From positions 62,001-126,000 of the forward strand of contig NZ_JBNVZV010000010.1 of the NCBI RefSeq assembly GCF_050496545.1: 64,000 bases of DNA, in the 5' to 3' direction. Under the pieces are notes generated by a model. The model made no database searches. It was not told the origin of the DNA and was given only the letters and a program-made list of their open reading frames with translations. This DNA comes from Phycicoccus avicenniae_A (GTDB taxonomy: Bacteria; Actinomycetota; Actinomycetes; Actinomycetales; Dermatophilaceae). How positions within the stretch are numbered: position 1 is the first letter of the stretch; the number at the start of each line of letters is the position of its first letter. Positions 57,350 through 64,000 of the stretch are shown here, in pieces. Position numbers and translations under genes: made by a program.

Positions 57350-58516
57350 ATGGAGCTCGAGCCGCTGGCGGTACCGCCCGGAGACGGTGCGGCGACGGTG
57401 CTCCCGCGCCTGCGCCGCGCCCTGGAGGGCGGCGGCGCCGTCGCCCCGTTCGTCGCCGGCGGCCCGGCCCCGGCGTTGCCCCCGCACGCCGCCGCGGCCC
57501 TGCCCGACGACCTGGCCGTCGTCGTCGGCACGTCCGGCTCCACCGGCGTCCCCAAGCTCGCGATGCTCGGGGCCGGTGCGCTCGCCGCGAGCGCCCACGC
57601 CACGCACGAGCGGCTCGGCGGTCCGGGGCAGTGGCTCCTCACCCTGCCGGCAGGACACGTGGCGGGCCTCCAGGTGCTCCTGCGCGGCCTCGACGCCGGT
57701 ACCGAGCCGGTGTCGGTCGACCTCTCGGACGGCTTCTCCCCCAGCGCTTTCGCGGCGGGTGTGCATCGGATGGACCCACGGCACCGGCACTACACGTCCG
57801 TCGTCCCGACCCAGCTGGTCCGCCTGCTCGACGACCCGGTGGGCACCGCGGCGCTCGCCTCGCTGCACGGGGTGCTCGTCGGGGGTGCGGCGACGCCCCC
57901 GTCACTGCGCCGGCGGGCCGAGGCATCGGGGGTGCGCGTCGTGACCACGTACGGCATGAGCGAGACCTGCGGCGGGTGCGTCTACGACGGAAGGTCCCTC
58001 TCCGGCGCGGAGGTCCGCGTCGACGACGAGGGCCGCGTCCATCTCGGGGGTGCGACGCTGGCGCACGGGTACCTCGGGCGGCCCGACCTGACCTTCCGGG
58101 CCTTCGCCGTCGACCCCGACGGCTCGCGCTGGTTCCGCACGGACGACGCCGGGCGGCTCGACGAGGACGGCCGGCTGCACGTGGAGGGGCGACTCGACGA
58201 CGTCGTCGTCACGGGCGGGATGAAGGTGGCGCCGCGACCGGTCGAGGAGGCCGCAGTCGAGCACGTGCCGGGGGTCGTCGAAGCGGTCGTCGTGGGGACC
58301 CCCGACGCCGAGTGGGGCCAGGCGGTGAGCCTGCTCGTCGTGCCGGCGGCGGGGGCGCGGCCGTTGTCGGTGGTCGAGGTGCGCGAGCACCTTCGCGGTC
58401 ACGTGCCGGACCACGCGCTGCCCCGGCGGGTCACGGCCACGGGCGCGGTGCCGCAGCGCGGGCCGGGCAAGCCGGACCGGGCCGCCGTGGCCGCCTTGTT
58501 CGACGTGGGAGGATGA
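57350..58516 (+). CDS. menE: o-Succinylbenzoate-CoA ligase
   Basis: A 388-residue adenylate-forming enzyme activating OSB. The P-loop is VVVGTSGSTGVPKLAML, then VTTYGMSETCGGCVYDG (A5 motif), WFRTDDAGRLDEDGRLHVEG (A7) and VVTGGMKVAPRPVEEA (A8), with the C-terminal lysine in RGPGKPDRAAV. It is shorter than typical acyl-CoA ligases because the N-terminal part is reduced, as in mycobacterial MenE. It is followed after 4 bp by a small membrane gene and then menA. Confidence 0.92.
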   Translation: MELEPLAVPPGDGAATVLPRLRRALEGGGAVAPFVAGGPAPALPPHAAAALPDDLAVVVGTSGSTGVPKLAMLGAGALAASAHATHERLGGPGQWLLTLPAGHVAGLQVLLRGLDAGTEPVSVDLSDGFSPSAFAAGVHRMDPRHRHYTSVVPTQLVRLLDDPVGTAALASLHGVLVGGAATPPSLRRRAEASGVRVVTTYGMSETCGGCVYDGRSLSGAEVRVDDEGRVHLGGATLAHGYLGRPDLTFRAFAVDPDGSRWFRTDDAGRLDEDGRLHVEGRLDDVVVTGGMKVAPRPVEEAAVEHVPGVVEAVVVGTPDAEWGQAVSLLVVPAAGARPLSVVEVREHLRGHVPDHALPRRVTATGAVPQRGPGKPDRAAVAALFDVGG

Positions 58517-58520
58517 GGGC

Positions 58521-58829
58521 GTGTTGCGGTACCTGCCCTACGTCCTCAGCCTCGCGCTGACGGTCTACTGCCTGATCGACTGCCTCCAGAGCGACGAGTC
58601 GAGCATCCGCAACCTGCCCAAGATCGCCTGGGTCCTGCTGGTCCTGCTCTTCCCGATCGTCGGACCGGTGGCCTGGCTGGTCGCCGGCCGCCCGGAGCGC
58701 GGCGCGCGGTCCCGCACGCAGCAGGAGCGCTGGGACGACCACCGCCGCTCGCGGGACCAGCGCGGCTCCGGCCCGTCGCGGCCGCCGCGCGGCCCGGACG
58801 ACGACCCCGACTTCCTCAAGGGACTCTGA
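58521..58829 (+). CDS. PLDc_N-type small membrane protein
   Basis: A 102-residue protein with two helices (YLPYVLSLALTVYCLIDCLQ and IAWVLLVLLFPIVGPVAWLV) and the signature of the phospholipase D N-terminal domain, RNLPKIAWVLLVLLFPIVGP. A charged Arg/Asp/Pro tail follows. It lies between menE and menA with gaps of 4 and 7 bp, a conserved-looking position. No enzymatic part is present. Confidence 0.8.
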   Translation: MLRYLPYVLSLALTVYCLIDCLQSDESSIRNLPKIAWVLLVLLFPIVGPVAWLVAGRPERGARSRTQQERWDDHRRSRDQRGSGPSRPPRGPDDDPDFLKGL

Positions 58830-58836
58830 GCGCTCG

Positions 58837-59721
58837 ATGGCCACTCTCGCCCAGTGGGTGGCGGGCGCCCGCCCGCGCACCCTGCCCGCCGCCGTCGCCC
58901 CCGTCGCCCTCGGCATGGCCGCGGCGCTGCGGGTCGACGGCGCCGACGGTGGCCGCGCACTGCTCGCGCTGCTCGTGGCGCTGGCCCTCCAGGTGGGCGT
59001 CAACTACGCGAACGACTACTCCGACGGCATCCGCGGCACCGACGAGGTGCGGGCCGGGCCGGTCCGGCTCGTCGGGCAGCGGCTCGCCGACCCGCGGAAC
59101 GTGCGGCTGGCGGCATTCCTGTCCTTCGGTGCGGCGGGCGTGCTGGGGCTGGCGCTCGTGGCCCTCGCCCAGACGTGGGTGATGCTCCCGCTGGGCGCGC
59201 TCGCCGTGCTGGCCGCGTGGCGCTACACCGGCGGCGACAACCCGTACGGGTACCGGGGCCTCGGCGAGGTGTACGTCTTCGTCTTCTTCGGGCTGCTCGC
59301 CACGCTGGGCACCGAGTACACGCAGGCCGGGTCGGTGTCGTGGTTCGGGCTGGCCGGTGCGGTGGGGGTGGGGTCGATCGCCTCGGCGATCCTCGTCGCC
59401 AACAACCTGCGCGACATCCCGACCGACACCGAGCACGGGAAGCGCACGCTCGCGGTGCGGCTGGGCGATGCCCGGACGCGCGCGCTGTACGTGGGGCTGA
59501 TGGCGACCTCGGTGCCGGCGCTCGCGGTGATGGCGCTCTGGCAGCCGTGGGTGCTGGTGGCGCTGCTGGCCCTGCCGCTCGCGTGGCGCGGGGTGTCGGT
59601 GGTCCGGGGCGGGACGACCGGGCCGGGGCTCATCCCGGTGCTGGCCTCGACGGGGGCGTACGAGCTGGTCTGGGCGGTGCTGGTGCTCGCCGGCGTGTCC
59701 GTGGGCGTCGCGCTCGGCTGA
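58837..59721 (+). CDS. menA: 1,4-Dihydroxy-2-naphthoate polyprenyltransferase
   Basis: A 294-residue UbiA-family membrane prenyltransferase attaching the polyprenyl chain to DHNA. It has about nine helices. The first Asp-rich motif is NYANDYSDGIRGTDEVRAGP and the second is NNLRDIPTDTEHGKRTLAVR, both complete for magnesium-diphosphate binding. The ATG at 58837 is 7 bp after the PLDc_N gene. Its 3' end faces the repeat array at 59815-60213. Confidence 0.95.
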   Translation: MATLAQWVAGARPRTLPAAVAPVALGMAAALRVDGADGGRALLALLVALALQVGVNYANDYSDGIRGTDEVRAGPVRLVGQRLADPRNVRLAAFLSFGAAGVLGLALVALAQTWVMLPLGALAVLAAWRYTGGDNPYGYRGLGEVYVFVFFGLLATLGTEYTQAGSVSWFGLAGAVGVGSIASAILVANNLRDIPTDTEHGKRTLAVRLGDARTRALYVGLMATSVPALAVMALWQPWVLVALLALPLAWRGVSVVRGGTTGPGLIPVLASTGAYELVWAVLVLAGVSVGVALG

Positions 59722-59814
59722 GCGGGTTGCGGTGCCGCGACCCCTGGGCCTCACGCACGAGCAGCAGCCGGGAGGCGCGCATCCGGACCTCCGGGTCGGC
59801 GGAGAGCCGTGTGC

Positions 59815-60213
59815 GCACCACGACGTCCATGTGCTCCGGATACCGGGCCACGCGCCCGACCCGCCGGCACGTCTCACCACCCGGAGCACGTGACCAGGTG
59901 CTCCCCGTCCCGACCCCATCACGGCCCCTGGCCCAGATACCGGGGCACATGTCCATGTGCTCCGAGGAATGGGCCAGGGGGAGGTTCGCGTGGCCCAGAT
60001 ACCGGGGCGCATGTCCATGTGCTCCGAGGAATGGGCCAGGGGGAGGTTCGCGTGGCCCAGATACCGGGGCGCATGTCCATGTGCTCCGAGGAATGGGCCA
60101 GGAGGAGGTTCGCGTGGCCCGGATACCAAGGCATATGTCCATGTGCTCCGAGGAATGGGCCAGGAGAAGGTTCGCGTGGCCCAGATACCGGAGCACCTGG
60201 ACGTCGTGGGCAC
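59815..60213. repeat. Composite repeat block with imperfect terminal inverted repeats
   Basis: The left end (59815-59850), with CACGACGTCCATGTGCTCCG, reappears in reverse complement on the right (60177-60213), with about 30 of 36 positions agreeing. The four tandem 62-bp units lie between them. No transposase gene and no clear target duplication is visible, so this may be a non-autonomous element or an expanded terminator. Confidence 0.55.
59930..60198. repeat. Array of 62-bp tandem hairpin units
   Basis: Four units start at 59930, 59992, 60054 and 60116, with a partial fifth from 60178. Each folds: GGCCCA pairs with TGGGCC outside, and an inner 11-bp stem (CGGGGCACATG with CATGTGCTCCG in unit 1) closes on a very tight loop. 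The rest of each unit is a purine-rich AGGGGGAGGTTCGCGT-like spacer. Units 1-3 are nearly identical; unit 4 is the most diverged. Confidence 0.85.
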
Positions 60214-60334
60214 CACACCCATGACTGCCGGCGACGACGCGGCCCACGGCCCAGCGCCCACGGCACGCAGGAGCTCCCGCGGCGCCGGGACGCTTCGCGG
60301 TGGGGTGGGGGAGTTCCGGGAGAGCCCCGGCCGG

Positions 60335-60450
60335 TCAACGGAAGTCGTCGTCCTCGGGGCGCGCGTGACCCGCACGGCGCCGGCCCCGGCGCGTCAGCGG
60401 AAGTCGTCGTCCTCGGGGCGCGTGACCCGCGCGGCACCGGCCCCCGCGCC
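60335..60450. repeat. Tandem duplication of the DUF4229 gene end
   Basis: About 55-59 bp beginning at the stop codon and covering the codons for the RVTRPEDDDFR tail are present twice, at 60335-60393 and 60394-60450, with a few differences. The downstream copy lies outside the reading frame. Confidence 0.75.
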
Positions 60451-60726
60451 CGTCTCGGCGTCCTCGGCCTGCTCGTCGCTGCCGTCGGTGCTCCCCCGCG
60501 CGGTGCGCAGCGCCGCCCGCTCCTCGAGGCGCTGGGCGAGCGCGGCCGAGTAGTCCTCGCGGAAGCGCCGCAGCGCGAAGAACGAGATGCCCAGCGACAG
60601 CACGGCCGCCAGGACGACGAGCAGCACCGAGTTCTCCGGACCCCGCAGCCCCACGAGCCAGAGCGCCAGCAGGCACCCGAGGAAGATCATCAGCCGCAGC
60701 ACGGTGTAGCGGACCATGGCGTTCAT
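60394..60726 (-). CDS. DUF4229 membrane protein
   Basis: A 110-residue protein with two helices (LRLMIFLGCLLALWLVGLRG and SVLLVVLAAVLSLGISFFAL), then the DUF4229 signature RRFREDYSAALAQRLEER and an acidic, disordered tail ending PEDDDFR. Function unknown; it is commonly located beside menA and cytochrome c genes in actinobacteria. ATG 60726 and ATG 60717 are both possible starts. The last part of the gene is duplicated just downstream. Confidence 0.8.
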   Translation of the reverse strand: MNAMVRYTVLRLMIFLGCLLALWLVGLRGPENSVLLVVLAAVLSLGISFFALRRFREDYSAALAQRLEERAALRTARGSTDGSDEQAEDAETGAGAGAARVTRPEDDDFR

Positions 60727-60742
60727 CGAGAGAGCTCCTGCC

Positions 60743-61735
60743 TCACAGGCCCGAGTACGAGTGCTGGCCCACGAAGTACACGTTGACCACGGCGAAGTTG
60801 AGGATCACGCAGACGAACCCGGCGAGCGAGATCCACACGGCGTTCTGCCGCTTCCAGCCGGTCGTGGCGCGGGCGTGGAGGTAGGCCGCGTAGACGACCC
60901 AGATGACGAAGCTCCACACCTCCTTGGGGTCCCAGTTCCAGTACGACCCCCACGCCTGGCGCGCCCAGATGGCGCCGGCGATCACGGTGAAGGTCCACAT
61001 CGGGAAGGCGATGATGTGCGCGCCGTACGTCATCCGCTCGAGGGTGCGGGCCGACGGCAGCCGCGTCATGAACGTGCGCCGCTCCCCGTCACCCGCCTCG
61101 AGCCGGTCCTGCACCAGGTAGAGCACGCCGAGCGCCGCGCCGATCGTGAACACCGCGACGGTCATCGTCGCCACGGTCACGTGGATGGCCAGCCAGTACG
61201 AGCGCAGCGACGGCATCAGCTCGGAGGCGTCGGTGTACCAGACGGTGATCGCGGCGCCGAGCACCAGCAGCACCGGGCCGACGACGAACAATCCGAGCCA
61301 GCGCAGGTCGCGCCGGGTCGCCCACGCGCAGTACGCGAGGAGGGTGAACATCGCGCCGACGATGGCGAACTCGTACATGTTGCCGAGCGGCCAGCGGTGC
61401 ACCTCGAGGGCCCGCAGCACGACACCGGCGACGAGCAGCAGCGTGCCGAGCAGCGTGAGCATCCAGCCGATGCCGGCCGCCTTGCGCGCCGAGCGCGGCT
61501 CCTCGCCGTCCCCCGACGGGACCCCCGGCGACGCCTCGGTCCCGGCCGGCGCCCCCACCGAGGCACCGGCCGCCACGAGCTCGCGTTCGGGCGCCGCCTC
61601 GCGCTCGGCGGCCACCTCGCGGCCGGGGACGACCCGCGCGAGGTAGAGCCCGTACGCGAGCATGGCGAGGGTGAGCACGACCATCGAGGAGTACACGGAG
61701 TAGTTCGACAGCTGGGCCAGCGTGTAGTCGGTCAT
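60743..61735 (-). CDS. ccsB: Cytochrome c biogenesis protein CcsB (heme handling)
   Basis: A 330-residue membrane protein of system II cytochrome c maturation, delivering heme to apocytochrome c with ResB. The tryptophan-rich heme motif is complete (WGSYWNWDPKEVWSFVIW). Likely heme-ligand histidines lie in WLAIHVTVATMT and MTYGAHIIAFPMW and in YAAYLHARATTGWK. A hydrophilic loop of about 60 residues follows the first helix. The ATG at 61735 overlaps the resB stop (ATGA). Confidence 0.95.
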   Translation of the reverse strand: MTDYTLAQLSNYSVYSSMVVLTLAMLAYGLYLARVVPGREVAAEREAAPERELVAAGASVGAPAGTEASPGVPSGDGEEPRSARKAAGIGWMLTLLGTLLLVAGVVLRALEVHRWPLGNMYEFAIVGAMFTLLAYCAWATRRDLRWLGLFVVGPVLLVLGAAITVWYTDASELMPSLRSYWLAIHVTVATMTVAVFTIGAALGVLYLVQDRLEAGDGERRTFMTRLPSARTLERMTYGAHIIAFPMWTFTVIAGAIWARQAWGSYWNWDPKEVWSFVIWVVYAAYLHARATTGWKRQNAVWISLAGFVCVILNFAVVNVYFVGQHSYSGL

Positions 61736-63348
61736 CGGGTTCCTTCGGGTCCGGGGAGGACGGCGGCGAGCTCGTCGTCCATGCCCTCGTCGTCGTCCTT
61801 CGCGAGGCCGCCGACGGAGACCACGGTACGACCCGCGACCTCGTCGGGACGAACCCGCACGAACACCCTTCGACGGCGCACGACGAGGCTGAGCACGAGG
61901 CCCAGGAGCATCAGCACCGACGAGACCAGGGTCAGCGTCTTGCCGGGATCGGTGCGGATGGAGAAGCCGGCGAACCGCTCGACGCCGTCGAAGGTGATCG
62001 AGCCGCGCCCGTCGGGCAGCTCGAAGGTCTGCCCGGGCCGCAGCAGGATGCGCAGCTGGTCGGTGCCGTCCTTGCCCGGCAGCGGCTTCATCGCCGAGGT
62101 GTCGAGCGTGTACACCGACTGCGGCCGCCCGCCCGGGAGCAGGTTGCCGCTGAAGGCGGTCAGCGCCAGCTGGGGGTCGAGGGTGTCGGGGAAGACCGAG
62201 TGCGGCCCGCGCTCGTCGTCGATGACGCCGGTCGGCAGGAAGAACCCGGCGAAGCCGAGGTCGTCCGGCCGGGCACCACCCACCTTGATCGCCCCGACGG
62301 ACGTGTAGTTGTTGTCCTGCGCGAGGAACGGCGTGGCCGAGGTGTAGATGGCCGTGCCCTCGGCGTCGCGCACGGTGACCCGCGGCGCGTAGCCGTTGCC
62401 GAGGAGGAAGACCGAGCCGTCGCCGGTCTCCAGGGGGTGGTTGACCGCGACCTCGCGCTTCTCCGCCCGGCCGTCCGGCCCGGTGAACGTCGTGAAGGCC
62501 CGGAAGTCGCGGGGCATGCCGAACTGGCCGGCGCCCTTGTCCTCGGTCTCGAACTTCACGTCCATCCGGTCGAGCCGGATCGTGTACGGGTCGAGGGCGT
62601 TGGGGTCGACCCACGGCCCGGGGCTGAAGGTGTCGTAGCCGCCGAGGGTGTTCGCGAACGTCTTCCCGACGGGGACGATGACATCGCCCTTCCACCCGAG
62701 CAGGTGCCCCCAGCCGACCCCGACGAGCACGCCGATGAGCGCCAGGTGGAAGACGAGGTTGCCGGTCTCCTTGAGGTAGCCCTTCTCGCCGGAGAGCGTC
62801 GTGTCGTCGTGCGCGTGGACCCGGTACCGCCGCCCGCGCAGCGCCGTCCGCAACCGGTCGCGCACCTCGTCCGGCGTGCCGTCGACGACGAGCTCGCGGT
62901 GCGCCGGCAGCCGCTCGAGCCGGCGGGGCGCGCGCGGCGGCGTCGAGCGCAGCTGGTGCCAGTGGATGCGGCTGCGCGGCAGGACGCAGCCGATGAGCGA
63001 GACGAAGAGCAGGAGGTAGATCGCGGCGAACCACGGCGAGGCGTAGACCTCGAAGAACCCGAGCCGGTCGAGGATCGGTCCGGCGGTCGGGTGGTCGCTG
63101 ATCCACTGCGCGGTGCGGGTGGCGTCGATGGAGCGCTGCGGGAAGGTCGACCCCGGGATGGCGCCGACGGCGAGCAGGAGCAGGAGGAAGAGCGCGGTGC
63201 GCATGCTCGTCAGCTGCCGCCAGACGTAGCGCAGCCAGCCGACCGGCCCGAGACGCGGCAGCGTCACCGAGCCGCCGCCGCGACCACCGTCCCCGCCGTC
63301 GGGCGGGGCCGGCTGGGTGGACAGCGTGCGGTCGTCGGTGGTGCTCAC
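61732..63348 (-). CDS. resB: Cytochrome c biogenesis protein ResB
   Basis: A 538-residue membrane protein working with CcsB. It has three N-terminal helices, including MRTALFLLLLLAVGAIPGST and AAIYLLLFVSLIGCVLPRSR, a large outer domain (GYLKETGNLVFHLALIGVLV marks the third helix with a conserved His), and a last helix TLTLVSSVLMLLGLVLSLVV followed by a cytoplasmic tail. The GTG at 63348 overlaps the ccdA stop (GTGA). Confidence 0.94.
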   Translation of the reverse strand: MSTTDDRTLSTQPAPPDGGDGGRGGGSVTLPRLGPVGWLRYVWRQLTSMRTALFLLLLLAVGAIPGSTFPQRSIDATRTAQWISDHPTAGPILDRLGFFEVYASPWFAAIYLLLFVSLIGCVLPRSRIHWHQLRSTPPRAPRRLERLPAHRELVVDGTPDEVRDRLRTALRGRRYRVHAHDDTTLSGEKGYLKETGNLVFHLALIGVLVGVGWGHLLGWKGDVIVPVGKTFANTLGGYDTFSPGPWVDPNALDPYTIRLDRMDVKFETEDKGAGQFGMPRDFRAFTTFTGPDGRAEKREVAVNHPLETGDGSVFLLGNGYAPRVTVRDAEGTAIYTSATPFLAQDNNYTSVGAIKVGGARPDDLGFAGFFLPTGVIDDERGPHSVFPDTLDPQLALTAFSGNLLPGGRPQSVYTLDTSAMKPLPGKDGTDQLRILLRPGQTFELPDGRGSITFDGVERFAGFSIRTDPGKTLTLVSSVLMLLGLVLSLVVRRRRVFVRVRPDEVAGRTVVSVGGLAKDDDEGMDDELAAVLPGPEGTR

Positions 63349-64000
63349 AGCGACACCACGAACCCGGAGACGAGCTCGGTCTGGACCCAGCGGTTCATCG
63401 TCTCCCAGACCCCGGTCAGCAGCAGCAGCCCCACGAGCACGAGCATCGCGCCCCCGAAGACCTGGATGCCCCGCGTGTGCCGGCGCAGCCATCCCGAGGC
63501 CCGCCCGGCGCGGTCGAGACCGGCGGCGACGAGGAGGAAGGGCAGCCCCAGGCCGAGGCCGTAGGCGACGGCGAGCGTCACCCCGCGCGCGACCTGCGGG
63601 TCCGCGGAAGCCGTGGCCATGACGAGCACGGCGGCCAGCGTCGGGCCGGTGCACGGCGCCCAGCCGAGCGCGAAGACCGCCCCGAGCAGCGGCGCCCCGA
63701 GCAGCCCGGCGCGCGGCCGCCAGTGGATGCGGGCCTCGCCCTGCCGGCCGAGCCCGACGAAGACCAGCCCCATGACGACGACCACCGCGCCGCCGACGCG
63801 CATCAGCAGCTCGCGGTGCTCGACCAGCCCCTGGCCGACCGTCGTCACGAAGATCGAGCCGAGGACGAAGACCACCGTGAAGCCGACGACGAAGAGCAGC
63901 GCGCCGGCGAGCGTCCGCCCCCGCGAGCGCTCGGCCGCCGACTCACCCGTCAGCCCCGTGACGTAGCCGAGGAAGCCGGGGACGAGCGGGAGCACGCAGG
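63345..64000 (-). CDS. ccdA: Cytochrome c biogenesis protein CcdA (5' end outside window)
   Basis: The last 218 or so residues of a CcdA/DsbD-type thiol electron carrier. The reading frame continues to the window edge, where CVLPLVPGFLGYVTG can be read; this is the first redox-active cysteine region of the family, so only a short N-terminus is missing. The second cysteine region is ALGWAPCTGPTLAAVL. Six helices are visible. It passes electrons across the membrane to reduce apocytochrome c cysteines. It starts the ccdA-resB-ccsB run on this side. Confidence 0.93.
   Translation of the reverse strand, partial: CVLPLVPGFLGYVTGLTGESAAERSRGRTLAGALLFVVGFTVVFVLGSIFVTTVGQGLVEHRELLMRVGGAVVVVMGLVFVGLGRQGEARIHWRPRAGLLGAPLLGAVFALGWAPCTGPTLAAVLVMATASADPQVARGVTLAVAYGLGLGLPFLLVAAGLDRAGRASGWLRRHTRGIQVFGGAMLVLVGLLLLTGVWETMNRWVQTELVSGFVVSL

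Larger units (their letters stand above)
59722..60393. other. Repeat-filled convergent gap
   Basis: This 672-bp stretch lies between menA and the DUF4229 gene. It contains the inverted-repeat-flanked 62-bp array and the duplicated gene end listed separately. Open frames through it merely translate the repeats in shifting frames and are not genes. Confidence 0.7.

Noticed and set aside
59815..60213. Possible CRISPR array
   Set aside because: The whole 62-bp unit including its spacer part is repeated, so there are no unique spacers, and no cas genes are present.
59809..60786. Possible repeat protein encoded by the 62-bp array
   Set aside because: 62 is not a multiple of 3, so each unit is read in a different frame; the unit looks selected for hairpins, not codons.

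Overview
The window is about 72% GC and densely packed. Most genes use GTG or ATG starts with 1-4 base stop/start overlaps. It carries a mycothione reductase, a 14-subunit complex I operon, an aerobic menaquinone pathway and system II cytochrome c maturation. This fits an actinobacterium, most likely an aerobic member of the Micrococcales (Intrasporangiaceae-like); the family-level guess is inference from gene content and style. No rRNA, tRNA, CRISPR array, transposase or integrase was recognised.

Region 1 (1-18700) is accessory and sensory. It opens with a lower-GC convergent pair: a conserved partner protein and an HTH-DUF488 fusion. Next come a VOC/HxlR operon with its own palindrome, a secreted SMP-30-like propeller, a NarL-type two-component system, and a secreted GH32 fructanase with a LacI-type operator and an unusual nested domain insertion. 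After an HSL-type esterase there is a second lower-GC pair (helix-hairpin-helix-like protein and free-standing OB-fold), an aldo/keto reductase, membrane proteins, a secreted HAF-repeat protein and a three-gene operon ending in a DUF4241 protein. Region 2 (17600-22700) holds a hydrolase, a coupled PLP-barrel protein/D-arabinono-lactone oxidase pair and an MFS carrier.

Region 3 (22758-40355) is the nuoA-N operon on the minus strand. It is translationally coupled at its end to a polyprenyl diphosphate synthase and preceded by a strong candidate Rex (NADH/NAD+ sensor) operator beside a -10 box. Region 4 (40347-59721) holds most menaquinone genes (menG, menF, a MenJ/geranylgeranyl-reductase-like flavoprotein, menD, menC, menB, menE, menA). 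Between them lie a WXG-like protein/hydrolase pair, a glycosyltransferase, mycothione reductase, an Nramp-related carrier without the usual metal motifs and an AtoE-type carrier. Region 5 (60394-64000) is a DUF4229 gene and ccsB-resB-ccdA, with ccdA cut by the window edge. The window therefore gathers quinone synthesis, the quinone-reducing dehydrogenase and cytochrome c maturation. MenH and the DHNA-CoA thioesterase were not identified.

The four convergent gene junctions longer than about 80 bp all carry palindromic repeats. The most elaborate is a block near 59815-60213: four 62-bp tandem hairpin units flanked by an imperfect inverted repeat. About ten genes have a TANNNT or CAGGAT hexamer 6-9 nt before the start codon, suggesting widespread leaderless or near-leaderless transcripts.
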